Origin: Pelargonium cotyledonis
Taxonomy: Eukaryota; Streptophyta; Magnoliopsida; Geraniales; Geraniaceae
DNA: 33,749 nt
Assembly (NCBI GenBank): GCA_036897625.1
Contig: JAYMTA010000240.1
Span: 1 to 33,749 of the forward strand
Reading direction: 5' to 3'
In this document: positions 1 to 9,647 of the stretch, in pieces
Numbering within the stretch: position 1 is the first letter of the stretch
How the letters are laid out: each line of letters opens with the position of its first letter
The notes under the pieces: generated by a model
Databases searched by the model: none
What the model was told of the DNA's origin: nothing
Seen by the model: the letters and a program-made list of their open reading frames with translations, nothing else
Program-made: the position numbers and the translations under genes

Positions 1-669
1 TTATGTTAATTTTAGTTTAATATACTATCTAGTTAAATTTCAATACAATTAAAACCTATAAATACATATAATTTGCTATATATAAAATATTTATTTAACT
101 AAAAAATTAACGTGTCGGTAACATATAGTGTCGTATTTTTTTTTTTTTGAAAATGGTGAATCGTGTGTCCGAATCGTGTCGAGCATCGGTATTGGTGCAA
201 CATAGATCCCCCAGTAATTCATTCTTGGTTAATTCATAACAGAAAAGTCTATCATTATTGTCTCTCATCAAAATCTTTTTGTATGTAGAGTCCGAGGATG
301 GGTGATAAAAAACGCGAAACATGGAATTGAACAATACCAGCTAAGAGGTTAGACTACTTGCCACTTAGAATCAGCCAGCTTTACGGAATAAATAGGGTGT
401 AATATTATGATATCTATCAGAACATTATAGTTTTCTCTGATCCAACGCATCTAATGGCTTGGCTCATGATGTTACATTAATTTCTATATTTATGTTAGAT
501 CCCATAGCCAGCATATATAGAACAATGGAACTACACTATTAAGATAAAAGAAGGAGACCTGTGTTTGCTTTTTTATTAAAAGGAAGATAGTAATGATTAA
601 CAGTCTGAGGAAGATTGCAAAGAAACACAATTGACCATCTCTTTAACAATATAAAATGCACACAGATAC
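1..669. other. Intron or downstream part of the TypA gene, no exon recognised
   Basis: After the donor at 669-668 (minus strand) no further TypA exon is recognisable to the window edge. The expected next block, around the Asp-Pro-Pro-Thr segment of the family, is not visible. The stretch is AT-rich, with a poly-T tract near 137-150 and a patch of repeated GTGTC-type words near 112-190. It is probably a long intron. Confidence 0.5.
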
Positions 670-3600
670 CTCCATGCTTGCCACGGTATGACCTATTGAT
701 GGCCCACTTAATCCGGCCATTGATATAATATCTCCCGCTCCAGCAGCTTCAAGTAGGGCCATGCTTGTGCCCTTCTTTTTCATTAATTTGACAACCTGGA
801 AGACAGAGAATTCATATTTAAAAAAATATTGCCATGGCTATTGACTAGAATACACCATGGTACCAATGTTGAACAGAATTGTGTGACATTTGGCTTTTAT
901 ATTGAATTTCAGATATTAGTTTTACTAATTGTTTTAAACCCAAATCTCTTGTTGAGTATTGTCAACGTGTGTGTGGGTTTTAACATAGTGTGATTTTACT
1001 AAATAAGTTTTAATTGCTTCTTAAATCTATTAAACATATTTTCCATTGTAATCTTACCCTGAAGTTTGTAAAATAGCACATTCACTTTAAGAAACAAGTT
1101 ACTATAGTTAAATCTAGTATTGGTGTCAATCACCTTTGATTGTTGATTTATTCATTTAAACTAAACAGTTTTCAGAATTAATCTATCATTTGTTTGTTGA
1201 TTGATTGGTTGATTATATTTCCTTTCCAAGTAATGAATAAAATGGCCAAGCACCTTACAAATAAGCCAATAACCAAAATGCAACAGGAAGAACTACTAAC
1301 AATATTACAAACAAATAAAAATGTAAGAGAAGAAGGTACAGAGCCACAAACCCTTCCATCCTCAATTTTCTGGACCCCAGATTCTGCATTACGAAGTCCC
1401 TGTATTCGGTCACCAACACGCACGACTCCAGAAGTAACACGCCCAGTCAATATCCGTCCAAGATAGGAGTCCTTTTCCATCATGGAAACCTGAACAGCAC
1501 CATTCAGTATCATATTTTATGTTACCATAAGGAGGAAAAGCAAGATATAAGAATGAAACAGATATACTAACAGATGGAAAAGAATAATAACAGTAAAAAA
1601 ACTATGATAAAAGGTCATGAAGAAAACAATATTTCACTATTACTGCCTCCCAAATACATCAACTATTTTATCACAAGACAACAGGTGCCAAAGAAGTTGT
1701 TACAAGTTATAACCAACCAATAAAAACAGTCATCCATTTATAGAGAACAGTACCACTAGAAAATGCCATAGTCAAAGGGGATTAGTAATGAATATCATTT
1801 AAATGGAAACTTTAGAGAAAGAACGCAACTCACAACCTATAATTAGACTATATTGGAGAGATCTCCATCTGGCATTGAGAATCACACAGACAACTAGAAG
1901 TTTGGAACTTATTTATGAAGGAAATTTAGTTTATTTCTTTTTTTAATAGCATGTGTGCAATCTTCTTTATAAGGATTGTGTTTAATGTAAAAAACTCTAT
2001 TAAACTTATTTCCACACTGGAAGGAAATTCAATTAACAGAACAGCTAAAATGCAAGTAACTTACATAGGCATTTCAATAAACAGAGATGCACATATGCGA
2101 AAACAAAAATGAATAAACATAAAACAGTAGAGACAAGCAAGTAACTCTTGACTGGATCCATCAACAATAAAATACCAACCAGCATCTGAAAAGGTGCATC
2201 AACGCTTGCTGCAGGTGGAGGAACATATCTGACAATTGCATCAAGCAACTGAGACATATTCTTTGCATCAAAAGGGGGTTCTTTAGTAAAAGTGGTGGAA
2301 GCCCATCCTTCTTTAGCAGAAGCATACAGAACTGGAAAATCTAGTTGCTCCTCTACAACAAACAATAAAGATAATTCATGTAAATTAGTTTTCCATCTAT
2401 CTCATCATTGATTCCAGTCAAGTATTGATAAAAACAAGTGAAATCAAAGAGTTTTTATAATTCCATATTCATGCACCTGTAGCACCAAGATGTGCAAATA
2501 GATCAAAAACTAGGCTCTCAACTTCATCACACCTCTCTTCAGAAACTGCATGAAAAACAATGAAGAAGAAGAAGAAGAACATGAGGGCTAACTTAAAACT
2601 AACGAAAAGATCATTAAAATATGGCATGATCACTTAAGAGATGAACATGTGCTACTAATTACAAAGTACAAACTACCTACTGATCATGGCTATTAATGGT
2701 GAGCGCCATAGCACAAGGCGCAGCACGTGGTCATCGCATTGGAATATACCAAGTTATGGCGATTTGCGAAAGGCACGTATTCTTGCAGGCACGTCACGAC
2801 GCAAATATGGTGCACCATATTAAACATTAGACTATATCTTTGATTTTGGATTTAAGCTCAAGTGTTATGTAAGGCATTTTAAGCATATTAAGATTATAAA
2901 ATAAAGGGAAAATAAAAGTGAAGTCACAAAGGCATGCAATAAGGTTACATGCACTGCAAAGTTTTGGTATTCCAGACTTTCAGTTTCAAACTCTCCTCCC
3001 ACAACCACGAAAACTAATTTTTCACCAATGAAAATAATTCCACAAGAACTAATTGTTCATATGTCACAATAAATAAATCATAAATGCCTACATAAATTTG
3101 TTTGAATGGTTGACACTAATATCAAAGACATAAAAATCTAAAAAATTGTCATACCCGAAGGTCTGTCTACTTTATTTAGAAGAAGAATAGGACGCAGCCC
3201 ATACTTCAAGGCTTTTGCAAGAACAAATTTAGTTTGTGCAAGTGGACCTTCACCAGCATCTACAACAAGAATTGCACCCTCCACCATACCAACAACCCGT
3301 TCAACCTATTTTCAACGGAAAACATATTAATAAGAATAAAAATGCTATAGTACATGCAATTCCAAAAATAGCAAGTTAAAATATTAAATAAAGTGTGAAG
3401 CATAAGCATTGAATCCCCTCCATAGAGCCCCCAACTTAATTGTCCTCTTTCTAGGTTATTCTCATAAACTTACCAATTTCTAAGCATAAGGCATGCAACT
3501 TACAAGATGGCAACCTCTGTCCCTAGAATTGGAGTGTTGGAATATGCTGATTTCCTATGTATCATGAGATTTGATTGTGTAGTAAATAATGGGATTTGAT

Positions 3601-4715
3601 AGAGCAAAATATGAGATTTAGATTGTTTGTTTCCTATTATGTATTTCTCCTACACTCATTATAGATATGAGTCCTTTGTAGCATATTTAGCCCTTTGGGC
3701 ATTTGGGTGTGGATGTGACGTTATGGCCAAATCATGTATTTCTTTTGTCTAATCTGTTCATTCCATTTATCTCTCTCCCCCACATAACCTTTCCTTTAAA
3801 TTTCAACATGGAGCTACTAGTTTATCCATTCTTTGGACAATTTTCATTTTTTACAACATATTGAACTATTTCCGATGAACCATGCATGCAGGGAAGTAAA
3901 GCTGGCCATCACCTGGATCTTTGCATAAAGCATAGGTATATTGTAACAATGACAAGGACAACATCACTAGTGATAAAACATCATAAAATACTGGTTGCAT
4001 GTAATGATTAAATTGCACTTGTCATCCTTTCCTTCTACTAAATGAATAAATCATTCATGTACTTTGAATATGTTTCTGAATTAACACCTATAGCTAATCT
4101 TAAAAATCCATTTACTATGAGTTCTAAGTAAAAGAAAAGATAATAGATTTAGATGATGCATACTTCTCCACCAAAGTCAGCATGTCCAGGTGTATCCACC
4201 ATGTTTAGCTCATTCTCCTTCCATGCAATTGTTGTAACCTTCAAGAAGACAACAATGATCCCAAAAAAACATATATCCTCAGTAAAATCAAAAGATAGCA
4301 ACAGTATATGATCCAAAGTTCCATTTTTTACTTAAATTCCTCACCAACGAAACGAATCCACATAGTACCCAAATAAGAAAAATCGAACCTTAGATGCGAT
4401 AGTGATGCCACGCTCGCGCTCGAGGTTGATGGAATCCATGGCACGCTCATGGGGGATGTCAGCTCCACACTGGCGTAGAAGGCGGTCCATGAGAGTAGTC
4501 TTGCCGTGGTCGACATGTGCAATAACAGCCACGTTGCGGAGGCGATTCGGGTCGAGCGTGGAGTCCGGGGCAGGCGCGGTGGCAGATGCAACAGAGAAGG
4601 CGCGTGAGAGGGGAGTGGTGGCGCGTGGACAGAGGTGTGATCTGATGGGATCCAGCGGCGAGAAGAGCGACTTGCGAGATGAGGACCAGAGGGAGCGAAT
4701 CAGAGGACCCACCAT
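670..4715 (-). CDS. Organellar TypA/BipA-type translation GTPase, N-terminal half (partial at left edge)
   Basis: Seven exons join in frame: 4389-4715, 4164-4238, 3155-3305, 2477-2545, 2180-2352, 1352-1489 and 670-795, giving 353 residues. The last exon ends at a donor, and the rest (TypA proteins are roughly 600-670 residues) lies beyond the window. GTPase motifs are complete: G1 AHVDHGKT (66-73), ERGITI (101-106), DTPGH (124-128), NKVD (178-181) and SAK (219-221). An elongation-factor beta-barrel domain follows, containing [17 protein letters not shown]. The first 55 or so residues are rich in Arg and Ser and poor in acidic residues, like an organelle transit peptide. The sequence resembles what I recall of Arabidopsis At2g31060 more than the chloroplast TypA SVR3, so mitochondrial targeting is my guess. 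TypA GTPases bind ribosomes and support translation or ribosome assembly under stress. The first ATG of the exon is used; no in-frame upstream alternative is convincing. Confidence 0.9.
3535..3808 (+). mobile_element. Solo LTR, probably Ty1-copia type, inside a TypA intron
   Basis: The 274-bp element begins TGTTGGAATATG and ends TTTCAACA, so it has the TG...CA ends and the short TGTTG/CAACA inverted repeat typical of copia LTRs. It is flanked by a perfect 5-bp target duplication TGGAG (3530-3534 and 3809-3813). No internal retrotransposon region or second LTR is present, so this is a solo LTR left by LTR-LTR recombination. The intact duplication suggests it is not very old, but one LTR alone gives no divergence date. 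The orientation is tentative. It sits in intron 2 of the TypA gene, probably antisense to it. Confidence 0.8.
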
Positions 4716-4861
4716 TTGTTGAGGTAGAGAGGTTGCGACCGGGTGGTGTCGTCTTGGAATTGTGGTGATTTACAGAGGAAACATCACTCCCGTCACATGT
4801 GCGATAGGGTTTAGGGGTTTGGTCAGTGTGACATGAGACTTGAGAGGCCATTTAGGCTTAT

Positions 4862-4901
4862 TTTATTGGGCCTCTTGTTTGTTTCCTATCAATTATGGGC
4901 C
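4862..4901 (-). promoter_or_regulatory. Two site II-type TGGGCC motifs upstream of the TypA gene
   Basis: TGGGCC occurs at 4867-4872 and 4896-4901, about 150-185 bp upstream of the start codon. Site II elements (TGGGCY), bound by TCP factors, are common upstream of plant nuclear genes for organelle and ribosome functions. This fits the predicted product. Binding itself is inferred. Confidence 0.45.
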
Positions 4902-4983
4902 TCATAAGTTTCCATAATATTGATAATAAATATGCAATCTGCATGAACCTAATGAACTTGTTTTTGTACTCCTAAAAGCAACC

Positions 4984-5135
4984 TCGCGGTTGATATTTAT
5001 TTTAAAATTGTTTTATCATATTTAAACTAATATTTATTTAAAAATACGTTACAGTTAAATCTCTGTGTTGAGTGGGAATTGAATGAGCGTTCTTCCTATC
5101 CACGCAACATGTAGCCGACTGCATCACTACCAAAC
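4984..5135 (+). repeat. Dispersed repeat, copy A (partner at 8423-8577)
   Basis: This stretch shares ordered blocks with 8423-8577: CTCGCGGTT at the start, then TTTAAACTAAT / CTTAAACTAAT, then CAGTTAAA / TAGTTAAA, and finally CTGCATCACT / CTGTATCACT. The two copies are in the same orientation about 3.4 kb apart and flank the ROP relic and the cysteine protease. I see no clear ends, target duplication or coding capacity, so the family is undetermined. Confidence 0.5.
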
Positions 5136-5706
5136 AACCTCTTAGAAGATAAATGGTACTATTTACAGAGAAAGTGATGATTGATTGGTAACTCTACTTG
5201 CTGCTGCATGTAACTGCAGCTTTCAACTGTTTTCTTTATACCAGCTGAAACTTGTTAAATTCTTACACCCTCAAATTTTTAACTGTACAGAAAATAGTAG
5301 CTCAAAGTTCATTTATGTTTCTTTCCCATAAACAATGCAAACATAAATGTGAAATTCGGTTGGTCACTGATATCTTTTGTATTTATGTTCACGAAAGAGA
5401 TTCAATCAAATGTTGAGTTATTGGAAGTTTTGGCTTGCTGGAATTTTGATAGCCATTAAAGGAGCTTTGATTTGTTGGAATTCTGTATTTATTGTGCTTC
5501 ATGTTCATGATGATTGATTTTGGTTGGCTGTAGTTTGGAAGTATGATGTTTTATAGTTACATTTTGAGACAGAGAAATATGATTTCATAGGTAGAGTTTG
5601 AGTCTATTTTCTATAAAACTCATGAATATCACATTTCATTACAACACAGGAAGTTGACGTGATAGCAAACAAAAAACACAAAAGAGAACCGAGATTAATG
5701 TAGAAC

Positions 5707-6360
5707 CTGTTGTGTCTTGGAACTACATTCTAAGTAAAAAGCAGCACCAATCATATTCTTCAGTTCATCACCCTGTCCTAAACATAACGCACACCACATT
5801 CAGCAAATGAACAATTTGCAGATACTAAATTTAGGCCAATGTTACACCAGTGGCTCACTTGAGCAGTTAAGATTGGAGTGGCGCCGGGATGATTAATCAA
5901 GTATTGCTTGTCATCGTGTAAATCTTAATTTGACAACCCGAAAAGTAACTAAGAAATGTGCAGCAGAACATTAACAAGTTAGAGGCACAATATACACGGT
6001 TTATTTACCATCAAGCACAATGGGCACAAATGGAGCATAGTGCCTCAGCTCAGGTATCCACTATTTTCCAAGAAAATGTAATTTCACATATTAGAAGCAA
6101 ATCAAAATATATGAATAAGAGAATGGTGTGTGTTTTAAGTACCTTCTTGGAGATGTTTTCGTAGCTAGCTTTGCTGATAAGAGAAAATGCCAACAAGAAC
6201 ACATCAGCTCGTCTGTAACTCAATGGCCTCAGCCTGTTATAGTCCTTTTGTCCTGAATTTTCTCAGAATCAAGAAACAAAGAAATCAAGATCGCGGAAAA
6301 GCAGAGGGAAAATCAAGAAAAGTAGAAGCAATTACGCGTGCATAAGTACCAAGCACTCAT
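5707..6360 (-). pseudogene. ROP/RAC small GTPase relic with retained introns
   Basis: Four consecutive minus-strand pieces match ROP GTPases. The piece 6143-6252 encodes 36 residues from [18 protein letters not shown] to ENISKK. The piece 6009-6060 encodes [17 protein letters not shown]. The piece 5859-5948 includes DKQYLINHPGATPILTAQ. The piece 5707-5772 encodes GDELKNMIGAAFYLECSSKTQQ. Splice sites lie where ROP genes normally have them, so this was a genomic duplication, not a retrocopy. The P-loop, switch I and DTAG region are missing. A short ATGAGTGCTT at 6360-6351 may be what remains of exon 1 (MSA...). The final exon with the NVKAVFDAAI segment and the membrane anchor is also not found. 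One extra base before the Asp-Leu of the TKLDL motif shifts the frame and creates a stop. QED became QKD and RGAD became RRAD. It cannot encode a working switch GTPase. Confidence 0.85.
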
Positions 6361-6733
6361 CACTATAGCTTAGCTTAGCTTGTGGTTGGTGTTAGAGTTG
6401 GTTGGTTAAGTGTAGAACAAGGGAGGATATGAAATCATGAGTGTTCTCTTACAAAGGAAACCAAGTTGTGTGAAATGAATGAAATCATAATTAAGCTTTC
6501 AATAATGTAACAAAATGTGTTGCTTTAGCTGAATGAATCTTCTAATACATTGCTTTACTAAACAAATGTTATGATAGATGTGTTATGAAAGTTTAGTTCA
6601 TCAAGTGTGTAAAAAGTAACAATATGCTCAGGCTAAATAGTCCTTTGCTCATACAATATATGTATATATCATAACAGTACTCAAATCTTCATCTTTTTAA
6701 CATCTGAATGTTCTTGTAGAGTTTGCTTAATCG

Positions 6734-8027
6734 CTAACACATGCATATAGTAGGGTAGCAGCACCGTTTAAGGATGGCACAAGTGCCAGAATCGTCCTCG
6801 CCGCCCCCGCGTAACATCCTCACATAACCAGCCTCTCCCCACCTTGTGCCCCATGAGTTCTTCACAAGCCAGTACTTTTTACCCTTTTCTTCACCATAAC
6901 CAACTATTGTCACCGCATGATTGAGCCTAGAGCCACAGTAGTCACTGAAAATACCTTGTGAATACAACTGAAACGCGTAGCTTTGGCCATCAATGGCAGC
7001 TGAGACGGGTTGCTTTGCAACTACATATAGCAGGGCAGTCTCATTATTGGAAGGTACACTCTTGTATCCGGATATTTTCGCCGCTACATTCTTGAGCTTG
7101 CTTTCGTTGCACACGTCGTCTCTTGCTGTGTAAGGATAGTCCTCGTCCGTCACGAGCCCTCCTTTTTTAATGAAAGTGAATGCTTTCTCCATAGTACCTC
7201 CGTTGCAACCTTCGTCTCCATTTTTCCGGTCACAGTCCACAAGCTGTTGCACTGAGAGCTCCACAAGCCTCTTTGTCTTGATCTGGAAGAGACCTTCCAC
7301 AGCTGCTACTGCAGAGAACGCCCAACAGCTTCCTGAAAGTAGATAAATAGTCAAAGACCCGTTTAGTCTTAGAAAACAGTTTTCATTTTCTGTATTCTGA
7401 TATTTGAAAACAGTTTTCTGAAAAATTTGAGAAATGTTCCACAACTAGACAGGTCCTAAGAGTTTTGTTACTTGAGCAACAAGATACTAATGAAACTACA
7501 TTACCACAATGTCCTTGATTCTTAACAGGAGTTACAGCGCCTTTCTTGACCCAATCCACAGAATCTGGCAAACCCGCTGGCCCGGGTGGATCAGCCTGAT
7601 CATGTCTCTCATCTGGATGCTCTGGAAGCTTGACGCCAAGGTAGGTTGATGTGAACTCCTCGTTTGTCATGTCTGCGAACTTGTTGTCCGCGAGAGTGAA
7701 GCTGAGGTTTTTGGAATTGATGTACTCAATGTACCTTAGATTGTTTTGGTAAATGGCGAACCGGTGTTCGTATTCGACCTTGTCTTTGTATTGGCGTCCG
7801 TATCGTTGTATCCAACTGTCGTACCTCTTCCTGATCATGTTGTCTGAGTCATGAGATTGTGCCAATGAAGTCATGAGATTGATCAAGTCTTTTGAGCCAT
7901 GATCCATTAGTGTAGTCAATGTGCTGAAAGGCTTGTTTTCTGCAGAGATTGTACTGAAAAATGTGAGTGAGATACAGAAAGTTAAGAGACTCAAGCCAGC
8001 TCTTCTCAAGATCAGAGGCTCTGTCAT
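6734..8027 (-). CDS. Papain-like (C1A) cysteine protease precursor
   Basis: Two exons (7505-8027 and 6734-7332) encode a 373-residue secretory or vacuolar cysteine protease. The N-terminus has a hydrophobic signal segment (about 11-28). The inhibitory prodomain carries an ERFNIN-type helix (about 86-103, EHRFAIYQNNLRYIEYIN) and the LADNKFADMTNEEF block. The mature enzyme should begin near LPDSVDW (153). The catalytic set is complete: Gln171 (oxyanion hole), Cys177 in GSCWAFS, His313 in LNHAVTIVGYG and Asn333 in KNSWG. The GCNGG motif is present (about 217-221). The intron splits the codon just before the catalytic Ser-Cys-Trp. The C-terminus ends CCYPTICMC, with no KDEL retention signal and no granulin domain. 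It is nearest in character to the SAG12/papain type; I would not assign a subfamily. ATG at 8027 is preferred over an in-frame start 14 codons upstream because it places the signal peptide correctly. Confidence 0.9.
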
Positions 8028-8422
8028 GGTTAAGTGTTGGAGTAGCTTTATAAACATTGGATAGTACAATGCTTATTTATCAGTATATTTTGCATCACAA
8101 ATGTTTCATGCTATATTGGATTACGTTTTCAAAGTGCAGCATTTGAAGTTCATGTGTTTTGCAAGAGTTTTATACAAATTGTTGACAAAGACAACTACAA
8201 AAATTGGAATCATTAGCAAATGGGTGGAAAATTTTGAACACTTGGTGGATTGGGCTTGTGGACTTTCACAAGAAGCAGTAACTTGTGGGCCAAAAAAGTC
8301 TTTTTTGGGTTTTGCCCAGCTATTCTAGCCCAATTACAATCCAGCTCTCATCCACTGATCCACCAGCTCTCATGGCTCAGACATTCAGTCCAAATCCTGA
8401 GATTATTGACCGGGACGCAAAC

Positions 8423-8577
8423 TCGCGGTTAATATTTTTAAGTTGTTTCATCACACTTAAACTAATTCTTATTTGAGAGTAAGTCATAGTTAAAGTTCAT
8501 CATTCTATTCAGCGGTAAGTTGAGCGGAGAAACGCAAGCATTTTTCCTATTTATGCTGTTGCCAACTGTATCACTGC
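8423..8577 (+). repeat. Dispersed repeat, copy B (partner at 4984-5135)
   Basis: This is the related copy of the 4984-5135 repeat, in the same orientation. It starts with CTCGCGGTTAATATTT and ends with the CTGTATCACT block. The copies differ by many substitutions and small indels, so the duplication or insertions are old. Confidence 0.5.
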
Positions 8578-8861
8578 TTTTGAATTATTGTTATTTTATT
8601 TGATTGAGCTACAAAATGAACAGATCAAGCATAAAATACAAAACTATCTTCTTTTACAGTAAATAAATATTGTAAATGGGTGTGTGAGGGAAAGAGAGCA
8701 CATGCTCCATTTTCAATTCACTTCATTGCCTGCATGCACTTCCTTCCAGACAAAAAAGCAACCCAAATAAAATATTCGAAACAATCATGATTAGTGCTCT
8801 CCCAAACACTTGAATTTAACTAATAATTAAACAATACATAAATTCCATAGCTTGTAGGTAG

Positions 8862-9122
8862 TTGAAGAAGTTGCCAAGAAATAGTAATGTATATGAAGAG
8901 ATAATAAGCAAGGACACATGCCCCTACATGTGGCCATGGTTTGGAGACAAAGCAAAGAAAAGCTTAGAGCAACCTCACATGGCTTCACATTATCCTTACA
9001 GCTACAATACCATGAAAATAGTTGAACCAACTTTGAGAAGACATAGTGATTGTTCGAGAACATGTGTTCCAAAAGTCACCAAAATCCGAGTAAAAGTCAT
9101 TTTTAAACCGGGTAATTACTAA
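8862..9122 (+). CDS. Possible 3' exon of a small unknown protein
   Basis: An open stretch of 86 codons ends in TAA. It directly follows GTAGGTAG, which could be a splice acceptor, because a stop lies in frame immediately upstream and there is no suitable ATG at its head. The predicted peptide includes KDTCPYMWPWFGDKAKKSL and later TKIRVKVIFKPGNY and looks more like coding than random translation. I find no matching 5' exon and recognise no family. It could equally be a chance open frame or a relic. Confidence 0.2.
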   Translation: MKKLPRNSNVYEEIISKDTCPYMWPWFGDKAKKSLEQPHMASHYPYSYNTMKIVEPTLRRHSDCSRTCVPKVTKIRVKVIFKPGNY

Positions 9123-9647
9123 TTGTAACATACGTATTTCCATCAGACTTATCTTTAGCCGGCAACTACACGTTAAAAATAGATGTGCAAGATCGGGATC
9201 TGAAGGTGGAGGATGCAACACGAGATTCAACGACACGATCGGACGGTGGTGGAGGAGGGGAGTAGAAAATGAGGAATGTAAATGATGTATTTAAGATAAA
9301 AGGAATCCGGAGAGTTAATAAAATAGAGCGACTTTCCAGTTATACCGTTGAGAATGAGAACCAAAAAGCCTCTACGGTAACAGCTGTTCGTAGCTGTACA
9401 ATCCATGTGACCCCACTGCACAACACACCCGCACAAGCACAATGGCAAAGATTTTATTAGGATCTCTTGTTCATTACAGAGAAAAAAAGAAGATAATTAT
9501 AATATCATTCCTGTGTTGTTCTTGAATCCAATCCTCTGTGTGTTTCTTGAATCTTGAGAGAATTTGGATAAAAGAGAAGGTGGTTTCTTGGGTTTCTTGA
9601 AGTTGTTGTTGTTGGTGGTGTTCTGGGATTTTTACAGGAATTGACCA

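Larger units (their letters stand above)
4716..5706. other. TypA upstream region, AT-rich, no gene seen
   Basis: It holds the TypA 5' leader and promoter, the dispersed repeat copy at 4984-5135, and AT-rich sequence in which I searched for, and did not find, the last exon of the ROP relic. Confidence 0.5.
8028..9470. other. Intergenic region between the protease and the bZIP gene
   Basis: These 1.4 kb separate two divergently transcribed genes and should hold both promoters. They contain the second dispersed repeat copy (8423-8577) and a 261-bp open stretch at 8862-9122 described separately. I recognise no RNA gene or intact transposon. Confidence 0.4.

Noticed and set aside
107-334. Minus-strand open frame of 75 codons near the left edge
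   Set aside because: No family recognised and it is not a TypA exon. The GTGTC-type words look like low-complexity intron sequence.
1194-1466. Plus-strand open frame of 90 codons
   Set aside because: It lies antisense over a TypA exon whose translation matches the family closely, so it is a shadow of that exon.
4459-4851. Alternative longer start for the TypA exon
   Set aside because: It is in a different frame from the GTPase motifs.
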